From Flaccisagitta enflata (taxonomy: Eukaryota; Chaetognatha; Sagittoidea; Aphragmophora): a DNA stretch of 64,000 bases. The stretch covers positions 15,004,001 to 15,068,000 of the forward strand of contig OZ231126.1 of assembly GCA_965153355.1 (NCBI GenBank), written 5' to 3'. The translations under genes and the position numbers were made by a program. Positions 52,675 through 64,000 of the stretch are shown in pieces; the first letter of the stretch is position 1; every line of letters starts with the position of its first letter. The notes under the pieces were generated by a model. The model had not been told where the DNA came from. It saw nothing but the letters and a program-made list of their open reading frames with translations, and searched no databases.

Positions 52675-53784
52675 CTATTTATCCGGCTTGATCTCGCCCT
52701 TTGCAATGAGCTCTGCTTCTTGCTTCTTCCATTCTGCCATGTATTCGTCATACTGTTCTTTTGTCATGGCGATGTCGCCTTGCACGATATACGGGGCGTC
52801 GCCCCCCGCGTCGGCTGATCGTCCTTGACCCATTTGATTGGCTCTTTCGATGATTTGATCTGTAAGGGAATATCAAATTAGGAACGAAGTATGGAAAGTG
52901 AAGCAAACATTAGGTGATATCAGGATTGGTGGTACTATGCGTGTAGCGTGAAAACACGCCCGACTGGACAACGAATCATCCTCTCACTGCGCGGAGTGAG
53001 CGTTGAGCCGAAAATGTATGAGGTATGATGTATATGGTTGACAAATTCTGTCAGAAATATGTACTTTTAAGTATCTAAAATGATAATAATTTCAGTGTGT
53101 GATCTCGCTATAAAACAGCGTTATAGGCTCGCTGAAAAAAAAACTGCTTTTAAAGTGGCAAAACAGACCGACAGACGGACTGACCAACATACCTAGTTCT
53201 ATAAATGCACAAATGAAATGGACAAGACGGAATCAGCGGAGTTAAAACATTCCCTAAAACATCAAGTTGAGTACAAACACTTACAAGAGAAAACCAGTTC
53301 ATGAATATGATCAAGCCTGCTTACCCATGGTCATGCCCGCCGTTTCTTCATCCTCATCATCGGAAATGTCGGGTAAATTCATGATTTCTTCCGCGGTAAG
53401 GCCCTTGATGTACTGACCGTCTTCTTCCTCTGGAACTTGCCCTGGAAAGTAGGAGTGGCGTGAGGAAATGCTTCTATCAGTTGATAAACATTTGCTATCA
53501 GTTGATAACTATTTGCTGAAAACGCTGGATTCTAGCATAAGTCATACCATCAAGCTCACCAGAAAACCAGGCAGCATTTAATGAAATGTTTAAACCCTGT
53601 TTTCAACCTGCTATAGCTCCATTTATTTATGTGCAGCAAATTTACATTTATGAGCTAGATAGTAGTACCAGCCTACCAGGGTTGTCACTAGTAACTTCCT
53701 ACCTTCCTTTTTAGCTTCCGCCATGGCAGCCACGAATACCAGGAGCGACAAACCGATTAAAATTCCTGTAAGTTCAAGTTTCAT
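52675..53784 (-). CDS. Small acidic secreted protein, 3 exons, unknown family
   Basis: Exons (minus): 53784-53703, 53441-53325, 52859-52675 (TAG), phases matching, 127 aa. The start is a Met followed by a hydrophobic stretch, MKLELTGILIGLSLLVFVAA, which reads as a signal peptide with cleavage near AMA-EA. The mature part is acidic (QVPEEEDGQYIKGL, DISDDEDEE), has no cysteine, and ends with PYIVQGDIAMTKEQYDEYM and a charged helix-like tail ending KPDK. The GDIAMTKEQ stretch resembles the aspartate-switch end of astacin-metalloprotease propeptides (..GDI.LT.EQ..), but no protease domain follows the stop, so this is only a resemblance. It lies 397 bp downstream of the EF-hand gene on the same strand. 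The exon structure is convincing; the function is not known. Confidence 0.75.
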
Positions 53785-54180
53785 TGCAATATTCTGCGGC
53801 GCAATTTGGTACAAGAAGAAATCATGAAAAATAAATAATTCGACAAGTTGCTGTTGCATGAACGAAGAAACTTTTTCCACCTCTGCACGGGCTCAACAAA
53901 ATCAAACAACGATATAAACACCTGCCTCGTTCCGAAAGTCGATGACAGATTGACAGAAATTGAACCGATAAGATAATCTAACGATGACTAGGATCGCCGT
54001 TTAAGGATATATATGGAGGTGAGTCAGACTGACCCACAAAGATTGGGTGGGAACTTATCACAAGAGAAAGAGAAACGCACTAAGACAAATGAGGATACAA
54101 ACATAAAAATTGCAACAAATTGAGAAAAACACAAAATGCATTATGGGGAAGTAATGTTTGTAAGAAGGGAAAGATTCGTA

Positions 54181-55133
54181 TCACTTTGTCATGATTTCGA
54201 CAAATTTGACATAGTTTATTTTAAAGTCATCCCCGCCGATTCCAGCCTCTTGAAACATTTCGTCCACTTCCTCGCTCGATAACATCTCGCCAACCGTTGT
54301 CATCAGATGCCTACGAGAGGAAATTTCAACGACTTGCAATTGTAACATAACAGTCACTCAGCTGCCAATTGATTTTTGGGCGCGACAAGACACCTATATA
54401 ACTGGCTCTGTCCGTCGGTTAGTTGGTCGGTCTGTCTTTGTCTGTCTGTAACGCATTCGTTCGACGATCCACACGTCGCACCTTATTGGCCTACCTGGCC
54501 TTGTTTTATTGTTGCAGCTCATCGCTAGCGGCACTGGCTTCGGTACTTCCTGGTCATGGTAATAGCTCATCGCAAACGCCTCAGCTGCGGCGGGCACTTT
54601 GACCTTACCTTAATTCTTTGGCAGTAACATATCCTTTTTTCTGTTTGTCGTAAATTTGAAATGCCTCCAAAATTTCCTTTTTCTCCATTTTGACGTTGCG
54701 ATCGTTTTGACCGGGAATCATGGTAAGAAAGGAGGCAAAGTCGACCATTTGATGACCCGTCTGAGCTTCGACGTCTAAAAGAGAGTATCCAGATCAAAAA
54801 TGTCAACTTACAGAGACGCTAACGCTTAAACAAGAACAATTCAGGATACCAACAACTAGAGGTTTAATGAAATGTGCTTTAAGGATTAAAACAGGAAACA
54901 GTTCCTAGCAAATTGAAATACTCAATTCTTCACAACTGAGAAAAAGGTGTTCCTATGCAGCTCTTACCCAAAATAAGCTCGTCTATTTCCGCTTCGGTGA
55001 CAGTGTGGCCCAAAGCTCTGATGACAATCCCCAACTCTTCGCCCGTGATGAGACCGTCACCATCCTCGTCAAATAACGAAAACGCTTCCTTGTACTGATC
55101 GATGAGTTCTTGCGACAAGTTTATGTGCTCCAT
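54181..55133 (-). CDS. Calmodulin/myosin-light-chain-like EF-hand protein, 3 exons
   Basis: Exons (minus): 55133-54968 (ATG), 54774-54609, 54310-54181 (TGA); donors GTAAGA and GTAAGG, phases matching, 153 aa, the usual length of calmodulin and myosin essential light chains. EF-hand 1 is canonical: [19 protein letters not shown], loop D22 to E33 with D/D/D ligands and the terminal Glu. The other three are degenerate: [37 protein letters not shown] and [18 protein letters not shown] lack most calcium ligands. One working site and three dead ones favours a light chain or other CaM-like structural subunit over a true calmodulin. An in-frame TTG lies further upstream, but the ATG at 55133 fits the family start. 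A palindromic TA-target element begins 63 bp upstream of the ATG, and a short interspersed element sits in intron 2. Confidence 0.9.
54375..54508 (-). mobile_element. Short interspersed element in EF-hand gene intron
   Basis: Minus strand: ACAAGGCCAGGTAGGCC (stem GGCC/GGCC), word GGTGCGAC (54475-54482), GACAGACC tract, 3' GTCGCGCC (54379-54386) and CAAAAA. Closest to the 3181-3304 copy (shared GAATGCGTTAC). Confidence 0.6.
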
Positions 55134-55196
55134 ATTTCCAATCCCAAACACTTCAGGTTCAAGTCGAAAATCCAATTTCAGATCCAGCGGCTGCTA

Positions 55197-55814
55197 CAGT
55201 ACCTTCCGAGCAAACCCGGCTAAAACCGGAGGATTAATTTTTATTACTTTGATTTTATTTCCCAAACTTCATTTTTTGTAGCTAACTTAATTATAAGATA
55301 TTTGATTCCTTGAACATATTTGGCTGTCAAAAAAAAAAACTCGTGAAATCAAAATGCATAAAGACATCAATATTGAGTAATCTAACCCAGACCGTTGGAT
55401 TCAGCGGAAAATTTTACCTATCCTAGAGTACAAGAACAGCTAAGTCAGATAATTATTTCAGATTCTATGGCCATTTAAAGATTTTAAAGACAATTGTCCT
55501 GAATTATTTTGAGACAATTGTCCTTAAAAGCTTTAAATGGCCATAAAATCTGAAATAATTATCTGACTGAGCTGTTCTTGTAGTCTAGGATAGGTAAAAT
55601 TTTCTGCCGAATCCAATGGTTTGGGTTAGAACACTCAATATTGATGTCTTCCTGTTTTTTGATTTCACGAGTTACTTTTTTTGACAGCCAAATATGTTCA
55701 AGGAATTAAGTATCTTTTAATTAAGTTAGATTCAAAAAATGAAGAGTGGGAAATAAAATTAAAGTATCAAAAATTAATCCTCCAGTTTTAGCCGGGTTTG
55801 CTCGGAAGGTACTG
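55197..55814. mobile_element. TA-target MITE, termini CAGTACC, next to EF-hand gene
   Basis: Arms of about 300 bp (CAGTACCTTCCGAGCAAAC ... complement) with TA duplications (55195-55196, 55815-55816). It shares the terminal CAGTACC with 12113-12418. It starts 63 bp upstream of the EF-hand ATG. Confidence 0.85.
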
Positions 55815-56649
55815 TAGCTATCAGGATAATGTTTACTTTTAAACGAGTGTTTAAGAAATAGATAGCATCAAAACAAGGTCTGAACTCCCCGACCCAGAAC
55901 GGTCATGGAACTCTGTCAATCAAAGAAACACCAGCCGTCGTCACTGCAGGAAGAACTCCTTATGTGGGCGCGAAGACATGATACAAACACAAACCATAAA
56001 TCTGATTCACTTACGATAACAGTCAATGGACAAAACACTATAGGTGTATATATCATACCGTTTACTTTGATCTTATTTCTTGAAGAACAAAATATTGTGT
56101 GCAATGATTAACAATTGAGATTACACCCAGCTGTGATTTTACCAATTGAAATGTTACAGCTAGCTGTAATTCTCACAACCAGTCCTTTTTTACATTTTTT
56201 TGTTCATTACAGCCGACATTCATATTTCAATTTGTTTCAATGCAGCCAACTGTAATTTCAACTACTGTATTTTTTCTAAAAAGCGCCCCCCCCCCCTCTT
56301 TTTTTTCTTAGTGTTATACTTTTCAGAAGAGATTTGAACAGAAACATTGAATAAAATGACGATATAAAACAACACAATGAGCCAGTTCCAAACACTTTCA
56401 AACAGATAAATGCAAGGAATATCTCCATTTTGAGTAAAATTTAGCATTTCGTTAGCCTTTCATGAAAAAGATAGACTGAATGACAGTTCATCTACAATAT
56501 AAAGGGGGCGCTAATTAAAGGGTTAAAAAGCCAAGTTTTATTTCAATTCCAAAAGCGCCCGGGGCGCTTTTTAGAAAAAATACGGTATTAGTTATTGCAT
56601 ACAATATTTTGTTCATTTTCATTTTCATTTTGTTCATTTCATAAAATAA

Positions 56650-57140
56650 GTCAGACCGTCAGTATTATTGAAGAGCCAGGAGGTTTATGAGTGAGCCACA
56701 ACTTTTTCTTTTGCATAATACAATAGTCCTCCCCCACCTTCAGTACTGTTTGTTTAATTGGGGTAATTTTAAGGGGGATAGAAACCATGGGTTAAGGGAT
56801 CGGTTATTGTCCCTTCAGAAATGTTGGTAAGAATAATATGCGGTGCAAGTCAAATCTCCCATGCTAACCCTTTGCCCATTTGAATACACTCAAGGTGGAT
56901 GACCTATTCAGTTTTCACCCAGAGTGTTAGGAATTTTTTGTACAAAATGTCCAGAGGCAGAGGTTTGCTACCGGGGGAATGTCTTTTTAGATAAAGTAGA
57001 TCACGGTCATTTGACCAGAGGGGCAGGTCGGTTAGAAGTGTTGCCCCTCAGGTATGGAATTCTCTGCAAACAGGAATGAAGCTGTCTTCCAACATTGCCT
57101 CTGTCGAGGACAGGTCCAAATCGGACCTTCTTGCCCCTTA
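56650..57140 (+). pseudogene. Degenerate C-terminal fragment of a CR1/RTE-like reverse transcriptase
   Basis: Reading across frames: VLPHLQYCLFNWGNF (about 56728), LSLQKCW, RIICGASQI, LKVDDLFSF, and SVAPQVWNSLQTGMKLSSNI (about 57040-57090). This order matches the conserved tail of many LINE reverse transcriptases (PHLQYCL..WG, LQKRALRII.GAS, L.I.DL, .GP.IWNSLP). There are several frameshifts and stops, and no palm domain upstream, so this is a 5'-truncated dead copy of a family different from the LINE at 25-31 kb. Confidence 0.65.
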
Positions 57141-57889
57141 TTCTTTTTTCTCTCAGCATTTGCTTTCTTTTTGTCTTGTCTCTTTCTCATTGCGGTCTCT
57201 TTTCTATTTTTGCCGTTTTCCCTATATATATGAAAGTTGTAGACTTGGTTCCTTCTTGTTGCCCCACTTTGGGGCTGTACATATGTTGGGCATCTGTGCA
57301 TCTTCCTGTCATCGTGTGTCTTGTGTCTTCCTGTCGTTTTATTTTCCTTGTGTGATTATCTGTCTTCCTTGTGTGATTATCTGTCTGTCTCTCTCTCCTC
57401 TCTTTGTCTCTCTCTGTCAATATCTCTTCATTATTGCATCATATGCATATCAATGGCGTTGTCTTATGGACATATTTTAGGCAAATATAGGCCTATGATG
57501 CTGGAAATATTGTTGAAAATATTACTGGAGTGGAGGTTTTATTGTAGCAAGAAAATTGGCAACAGCATTGTTGAAAGATGAAGTTTGATATTTTTGCATT
57601 GTAATGTTTGATATACATTTTGTTATTGAAAGTGTTGTTCTACACAAGAGTTTACTCGCTGTTCCCAATACTTTCATATCGTTTCCTCCTTCTCTTGCAG
57701 AAACTGATTCAAAACTAACATTGTGATATATACACCTGTGTTTTGTCTATTGACTGATAAGTCCTATCAAAAAGCGATTTGAGGAGATTCAAGAAAACCT
57801 GAAAGAATTCCAAGCAGGAGAGTTCAAACGGACAAAACATCCTTAACAAAGGCAAAACCTGTTATAAACAGTTAACTGAGTCCAAAGTA

Positions 57890-57892
<3 letters not shown>

Positions 57893-57977
<85 letters not shown>

Positions 57978-57982
57978 CAGAG

Positions 57983-58045
<63 letters not shown>
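57893..58045. repeat. (GA)n microsatellite
   Basis: Two GA runs separated by AAAGAGACAGAGAAAAAG. Confidence 0.97.
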
Positions 58046-58047
<2 letters not shown>

Positions 58048-58415
58048 CGAAGATGTCACACACAGAGACAGATCAAGTCTAGCAGCTCCCTCACGCGCTT
58101 ATGCCGAACGGACCAAATCGTCGGGGAACAAGTTAGCAAAATCAGGCTACTCGACACTCATACCCCGTAGTATAGGGGCCGTCCCATAAAATATGACGAA
58201 CAACCGCTGCCTGTTGGTTGGTCAGTCCATCCATTGTCGGTTGCAAAGCAGTATGGACGTTTTTAGGCGTTTTTACCCGTTCAAAAATCCATCTATCACA
58301 GGGGTGTATAAAGTTGAGTAGCTTTTTATCTCTCATCCCCCCTTCCTCCGTTAGTTTACAAGCTTTCCCACATTTCTTTCGACATAAAAATCAGAAACAA
58401 AAGGTTTTTGGACTA

Positions 58416-58840
58416 CACTTTTTTTCTTTTAAGAAAGAACATGTTATTTTTTTCTTAGGCTCAATGTTCTTATTTCTAGAGCGATTTGAGGCTCAATTTG
58501 TTCTTGGGATGTTCTTATTTTCTTTAATTGTCAGCTTATACAAGAATGGTTTAATTCTGATTGCTAATTAAAAGGATTTGAAAAATAAATTATCTATCAC
58601 TAACAAATCACATTTAAGTGTAAGACTCTTTTATGTAAACCATAACAATCACACTGTCACAATTATTTTTTTTTTACAACATTTCCCTCATTTACATAGA
58701 GCAAAAACAGGAAGAATGTGCTTATAACCCCTCCCCTATTATGAGGCTGATGATGTTCTCATAATTAAACATTTTTGTTTTTTTCAAAATCTAAGCCTCA
58801 ATGTTCTTATAAACAAGGTTCTTAGTCAAAGAAAAGAGTG
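58416..58840. mobile_element. CACTTTTTTT family MITE, copy 2
   Basis: CACTTTTTTTCTTTTAAG ... AAAGAAAAGAGTG between TA dinucleotides, with GGCTCAATGTTCTTAT inside as in copy 1. Confidence 0.6.
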
Positions 58841-58895
58841 TACTCAGTATTCAGGATTGATAAGGTCTTCCAATGGTCTTCATAAGTTACTCTTA

Positions 58896-59619
58896 CACTT
58901 TTTTTATAAGAACGTCTTTTTTTTTTTAAAGGCTTCATGTTTTAATTTTTGAGGCCAAATGAAGCCTTCAATGTACTTAGAGCATTCCTAACTTGAACTA
59001 TTATACTAGTAATGGCGGCTGTCGCCATGAGGAAAAAAGTTGTAAGCATTGGTCATTTGTCACCAAGCTTTTATGTTCAATCCCTGCATTTTTTTTAATA
59101 TGTTAGATCAAATCAAAGACACACTCACAGATGAGCTGCTATGCTCATAAATATGTTTTCTTGTATTTGCATGCTCAAGAAAACATAAATACACTCTTTT
59201 ATTAATCATACTTAAAATCATAAAAAAATCGAAAAAATTCAATTTGAATTTTTCGTAAATCAATCTTTAAAAATTCATGACGCAAAAAATATTTGTCGTA
59301 GAGCGTTCTGCTTGGCGCCGAATGAAAGAACTATCAAGTTTACTTACCCTTTAAATTTCATTGGAGGCCAAGATCAGCCCTATGAGTTCCCTAACTTTCG
59401 CATAAGAAAATAAAAACCCTGTTTCTCTTGAATATGTCAAAAAGTCGAAGGCTAAACTATAGGAAACCTTATAATGTACTATTACTCTTTTAATATTACC
59501 ATAAGCAAACTTTTTCTCTCAAAATTTAAGACCTTCATATGTTCTTAAGATGTTATCAATTTTGGAGTCATTCAAAGCCTTGATGTTCTTATGAACTAGG
59601 TTCTTATAAAAAAAGAGTG
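58896..59619. mobile_element. CACTTTTTTT family MITE, copy 3
   Basis: CACTTTTTTTATAAGAACG ... TTCTTATAAAAAAAGAGTG between TA dinucleotides; only 55 bp from copy 2. The inside repeats AAAGCCTTGATGTTCTTAT. Confidence 0.65.
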
Positions 59620-59680
59620 TATTATTGACTGATGAATATAAAATTTTTTAAAAAATTTTTCTTCTTTTTTGACCTTAGAT

Positions 59681-59935
59681 TTTTAGTCGCGTACTACGCG
59701 ACTCTATATGCCACTTTTTGGTCCGTCGGTCCGTCCGTCGGTCCGTCCGTCGGTCGGTCGGTCGGTCACAAAGTTGTTTTAAAGGCTATATATCAAGTTT
59801 TTCATATTTTGAGTAGTGGAGAAGAAACTTGGAGTAATGAATAGCTCTTTTTGAAAAAAATGTTGCTTGTCTGTCTGTCTGCCTGACTTTTTTTGAAAGT
59901 GCCGACGCACGCGACTTAGGTCTAATGACCTTGTT
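59681..59935 (-). mobile_element. Short interspersed element, ACAAGG family
   Basis: Minus strand: ACAAGGTCATTAGACC (stem GGTC/GACC), word AGTCGCGTGC (59907-59916), long GACC/GGAC tract, 3' hairpin AGTCGCGTAGTACGCGACT (59685-59703) and AAAAA. Confidence 0.65.
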
Positions 59936-60268
59936 TCCCCACAATCTTCTAACTCCTTGGTTTCATTCTCAACTTTATTTACTCTTGGATTCTAACGAGA
60001 TAAGAATGTTCTTATTATCTACGCAACCTTCTACCTGGCAGGGCGGCTTAAATAAGACAAATTATCGAGAAACAAAACGGAGTTTAGGATACTATATATT
60101 TTTGATTATTCGTGAGTGAAATGACAAAATAAAGGCAAAGTGACTAGAAAATTTTATCCAATTCATGGAGATAGGCACTAGTTTAAAACGTAAGAGATAC
60201 GGCGTGATACGTAGCTTCCTTGTCATTTCGGTCGTATGAATTTCTTAATGAACTACTTTTGGGATGAA

Positions 60269-60408
60269 AACAAGTAACCCGGGGTTACAATATCGTCGCG
60301 GACGGGTGGGCAGCAGCGTACACCCCCAACCCCATACACACAACCAACCAACCAACGGACGGACGGACAAAGCCTCTTTTAGGGTCGCGAGTCCGCGACA
60401 AAAAAAAT
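60269..60408 (+). mobile_element. Short interspersed element, ACAAG family, divergent words
   Basis: ACAAGTAACCCGGGGTTAC (stem GTAACC/GGTTAC, 60274-60288), word GTCGCGGAC (60295-60303), GGGTGGGCAGC, ACCAACC and GGAC tracts, 3' hairpin GTCGCGAGTCCGCGAC (60384-60399) and A-run. Confidence 0.65.
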
Positions 60409-61082
60409 GTATGAAAACAAAAATGGAGCGGAAATAATTCGATAAGACTTCTTTTTTTTTCGAAAATATGGTAATAAATCTGTTTGCAATAAAATTTGAT
60501 AAATAAATCACTGAAACGCATAATGGATAAATAAATAAATAAGGGTAACGTGGCCAAAAATGACCTGGCCATGAGTAATTGGATAAACAACCGAAGGCAT
60601 AAAACAGTTTCGGACCAAAATCGATTAGGTACTGAAAAGAAGCATAACAGTATGCGTTATTTCATTTCATTAGGTCATTTCAGGGTATGTTGAATCTACC
60701 AAACTATGTTAATGAATAAGGCTACCAGTGCGATCGATTAAATAAATACTCGTTGGTCTCACGGAAAGTAAGGGGGGAGTAACGGAGTGTCAATTTGAAA
60801 AAGAAATCATTTTGGTGGTTGGCTTAAAAATATATTCAGATAAGGTACGAGGGACATACATAGGAAAGCTCTCAGGACTGAGAGAAGATAAATTCTTAGT
60901 GAGATCTTCCATGAGGAGTCCACGCGCGGTAAAGCAACTGAACGAATTGATCTACAATGAAGCGTATAACGCCTTTTAGTCATCATGCGATAAAAAAACA
61001 AATACTGCCAGGACCGAGCGATCGTTTGTCAACATACCCTCAGATGCGACAATGCATCTGCCGAGTCGCTTCTCTCGTGAAA
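60409..61082. other. Gene-free stretch
   Basis: AT-rich unique sequence. No gene or element ends recognised. Confidence 0.4.
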
Positions 61083-61091
61083 TCCTGCCGG

Positions 61092-61604
61092 TTGGGTGCT
61101 TCGCATAGCAAAAGTTGGTTATTTCTTTTTGCCCTCTTTACCTAATATGGAGTGACCAACTTTAGGACTTTTACTATTTTTGTTTTATCAAAAATCGTTC
61201 ATCTTCTGTTTTTTTGAAAATTGCTTTTGAGGACCTAATTTGCATAATGCAGTGGGATAAAACAACATGCTGACATTGTTTGAATCAGCTTTTATAATTT
61301 CTTATTCTTTATAGAATTGCAATTCTGCCTTTTATTTGCTCTTTCATAACTTATGTTCGGATATTTTAGTTTATTCTTACATACATCATAATTTTTAAAA
61401 ACAAATAATTGTCCTTTTTGTAACAAAACTACACAGGATTTTGCTTAATTCTGGGAAATCCTTGAAAACTTTAAGGCCAAAACAAAATGGAAGATGACAG
61501 AATTTTGAAAAAAAGAAAATGGTCATCTTTATGATTTTTGCTCCTCCACATTACGTAAGTAGGGTGAAGGGATACTCCCAACTTTTGCTATGTGAAGCAC
61601 CCAA
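61092..61604. mobile_element. MITE with 9-bp target duplication
   Basis: Terminal repeats TTGGGTGCTTCGCATAGC and GCTATGTGAAGCACCCAA; target duplication TCCTGCCGG at 61083-61091 and 61605-61613. The 9-bp duplication suggests a Mutator-like origin. The middle is AT-rich with no coding sequence. Confidence 0.8.
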
Positions 61605-61613
61605 TCCTGCCGG

Positions 61614-62442
61614 GAACTGGCCGATGAAAATGAGTTGAGAAATAAAACGAAGAGTTATGCTAATGATTATCATTAATGCTGAGATCTGTAAACAGAAACA
61701 CTTGGACGATCGATTGGAGACATAATCACTATTGTTTCCGGTTTTGTATCTATCGACTCAGTCCACAACATCTGCAACGAGGGATCGTGAACCAATGCTT
61801 AACGTAAACAGTTGGTCGTTCATTATGGATACCTGGTAATGGTAAAAGTCCCAACGACTCGGTTTAAATGATTTGTATAGGTTAACGAACTACAATACGT
61901 CTGCCAGGATGCCTAGAAGAGCCAAGGTTGAACTTGGACTGGCAATAAGGTTTTTCCTTTGGCAAAATGCTTTCAAATGAGCTATTGCACAACTCTCAAC
62001 TCAACCAGGAACCATCTTCAGGGTGATTTTAGGAATTATACTATCATTGCAATCTGTACTTCGATTTTGCAATTTCTGTTTCTCTTATTCATACGTATGA
62101 AAACTTGAAAGTCTCGCAGTAGCTCATAAAATTTTGCAACATCATTGCCGAGCAAAGTTCAATTTTGGCTTCTCAAGGCACCCTGGCAGGCTTACATTGG
62201 GTGAATCGTCATAATTTCAAGATCTGCGACTCATCGAGAACAGTCGTGACCATTCGGTATGACGAAAGAAAGAATGAACGATCGAGTTCAAAACAGAAAT
62301 CCATCGAAAAGGGTGAAGACACTGTTATAGAAACTTGTTGAGTCAAGAGACGAATCCATTCACTCTTTTTTTTAACAATAATCGGGAAACGAATGAATTC
62401 CTGACTCGCTCATTCTCCGCGGCCAGCTCGCGCCAGAGTCAT
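61614..62442. other. 3' flank of the Ser/Gln-rich gene
   Basis: Unique sequence without recognised genes. Confidence 0.4.
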
Positions 62443-62554
62443 CACTCCTTTCCGACGATCAAAGAAGTCTCTTTCTCTTCGGAAGACTCGTAAATTTTCA
62501 CTCCTTTCCGACGATCAAAGAAGTCTCTTTCTCTTCGGAAGACTCGTAAATTTT
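62443..62554. repeat. 56-bp tandem duplication across a stop codon
   Basis: 62443-62498 and 62499-62554 are identical. On the minus strand the unit encodes [18 protein letters not shown] and part of the stop; the stop of the Ser/Gln-rich protein lies at the junction (62500-62498). Confidence 0.95.
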
Positions 62555-64000
62555 CCGCGCGTCAGCCGATGCCAATCCATCCGAGGTCGAAGTCGTGGTT
62601 TCCGGCAGCAACAAGTCACCCATGTCAATCATAACGTCCAATTGCTTGGACACGATCTCAGATTTGGTAACGGCGTCTTCAAAGTTTTTTCTCGTCAATC
62701 CTTCGATAATGGAAGAGGAAGACGACCCGGAAAGGGGTGACGTGATGGAATTCAGCAGAGACGGCGACATCTGAGACTGAACCGGGAAAAGTGGGTAGTT
62801 GGATTTATTTTCTTCTGACAGCTAATGTTTCTCCCTGGATCTGTTTCTTACCTTGACATCTTTCAAACTGCCAATCAACCAATTATCCATCAAGCCAATC
62901 AACCATCCATCAAGCCAATCAACCAACCATCCATCAAGCCAATCAACCAACCATCCATCAAGCCAATCAACCAACCATCCATCAAGCCAATCAACCAACC
63001 ATCCATCAAGCCAATCAACCAACCATCCATCAAGCCAATCCACCAACCATCCATCAAGCCAATCCACCAACCATCCATCCATCAAACCAATAAACCAATA
63101 ATCCATCCATCAAGCCAATCCACCAATCATCCATCCATCAAGCCAACCAATCATCCATCCATCTATCAAGCCAACCAATCATCCATCCATCAAGCCAATC
63201 AACCAACCATCCATTCAACAAGCCAATTAACCAACCATCCATCAAGCCAATCAACCAACCATCTATCCATCAAGCCAATCAACCAACCATCCATCCATCC
63301 ATCAAGCCAATCAACCAACCATCCATCCATCCATCAAGCCAATCAACCGACCATCCATCCATCAAGCCAATCAACCAACCATCCATCAAGCCAATTAACC
63401 AACCATCCCAGCCAATTGACCAACCATCCATCAAGCCAATCAACCAACCATCAAGCCAAACAACCAACCATCCATCAAGCCAATCAACCATCCATCCATC
63501 CATCAAGCCAATCAACCAACTATCCATCAAGCCAAACATCCATCAAGCCAATCAACCAAGTCCTGTGCCAATCAACCAACTATTGTGCCAATCAATCAAC
63601 CAACCATTTTTCCAATGAGCCGTCGTAAACCTCTCCATTACTATTCCTTACTCTGAATCAAACTTTTTCACACAGCTTAGTCTTTCAGCAACATGATATC
63701 ACAGCACACCTGTCGCGAGTGAGATCGTCTATCCGACGGTGGTCTCGACAGCTGGCTTTGCTGCGATCGACTTCGTTGTTGTTGCTGCTGCTGCATTGTA
63801 GAGACGGGTTGAGAGGATGATCTTTGTGATTGCGAGCTCAACTGAGATTGGCTCCTCATTCGTTGCGACGCCTGACTGGCGTGGCTCAGTTCCGATTGAC
63901 AACGACTCGTCTCCAATAGGGGACGTAACATCGAAGCTAATCCGTTAGCATTAGATACGGCCAATAATCCCCCGCTGTTTTTAAACCGTTGCGCTCCTTG
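62498..64000 (-). CDS. C-terminal end of a Ser/Gln-rich protein, last two exons, continues past window
   Basis: Penultimate exon 64000 (open at the edge) to 63710, ending RSHSRQ before a GTGTGC donor; last exon 62770-62498, after a CAG acceptor, starting [20 protein letters not shown] and ending SLIVGKE and TGA. Phase 0 on both sides. The first part carries [20 protein letters not shown] and a region rich in Ser, Gln and Arg with a short polyQ run; the last exon carries [20 protein letters not shown], which could be a helix, and an acidic tail. I do not recognise the family. The intron between them (62771-63709) is mostly a minisatellite. The end of the coding region is tandemly duplicated (separate entry). 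Confidence 0.65.
62865..63600. repeat. CCAATCAACCAACCATCCATCAAG minisatellite
   Basis: About 24-bp units, regular from 62880 to 63060, then mixed lengths to 63600. Intronic in the Ser/Gln-rich gene. Confidence 0.9.

Noticed and set aside
57076-57581. Plus-strand frame of about 130 codons rich in Phe, Leu and Cys
   Set aside because: Its start is the tail of a dead reverse-transcriptase fragment, and the rest is pyrimidine-rich non-coding sequence.

Overview
This is metazoan nuclear DNA, almost certainly from an invertebrate. It has GT-AG spliced genes with short exons, a BEL/Pao LTR retrotransposon, a Jockey-like LINE, many palindromic DNA-transposon derivatives, and a very heavy load of microsatellites: (TG)n, (TC)n, (GA)n, (CAA)n, (GAAA)n. 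CCCTAA-like interstitial repeats fit a TTAGGG telomere. I cannot place it more finely from sequence alone.

Host genes, rebuilt by joining exons at splice sites with matching phase:
(1) 3934-12902, plus strand: eight exons of an SLC37-type sugar-phosphate transporter, N-terminal exon(s) not found.
(2) 35193-40259, minus: a seven-exon gene for an EEF2KMT (FAM86)-type eEF2-lysine methyltransferase, apparently complete, 410 aa.
(3) 52675-53784, minus: three exons for a 127-aa acidic secreted protein.
(4) 54181-55133, minus: three exons for a 153-aa calmodulin or myosin-light-chain-like EF-hand protein.
(5) 62498 to the right edge, minus: the last two exons of a Ser/Gln-rich protein that continues outside the window.
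A possible membrane-protein gene (46537-48490, minus) is split by a hAT-type element. These genes share no evident pathway.

Mobile DNA fills most of the rest. 15806-24408 is a BEL/Pao element with near-identical LTRs and a 5-bp target duplication, but its gag is frame-broken and it lacks reverse transcriptase. 25457-31122 is a LINE with both ORFs open. A 1.36-kb block at 14182-15544 recurs at 31501-32883, flanking both retroelements. 47.4-52.3 kb is a satellite-rich block of hairpin minisatellites, telomere-like repeats and inverted repeats.

The most unusual signal is a family of short elements (at 3.2, 8.6, 13.7, 14.5, 32-33, 39.6, 42.0, 54.4, 59.7 and 60.3 kb, among others). Each starts near ACAAGG and ends in a hairpin followed by CTAAAAA. 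A short word near the 5' end is the reverse complement of the 3' hairpin arm. The word differs between copies, and its partner changes with it.
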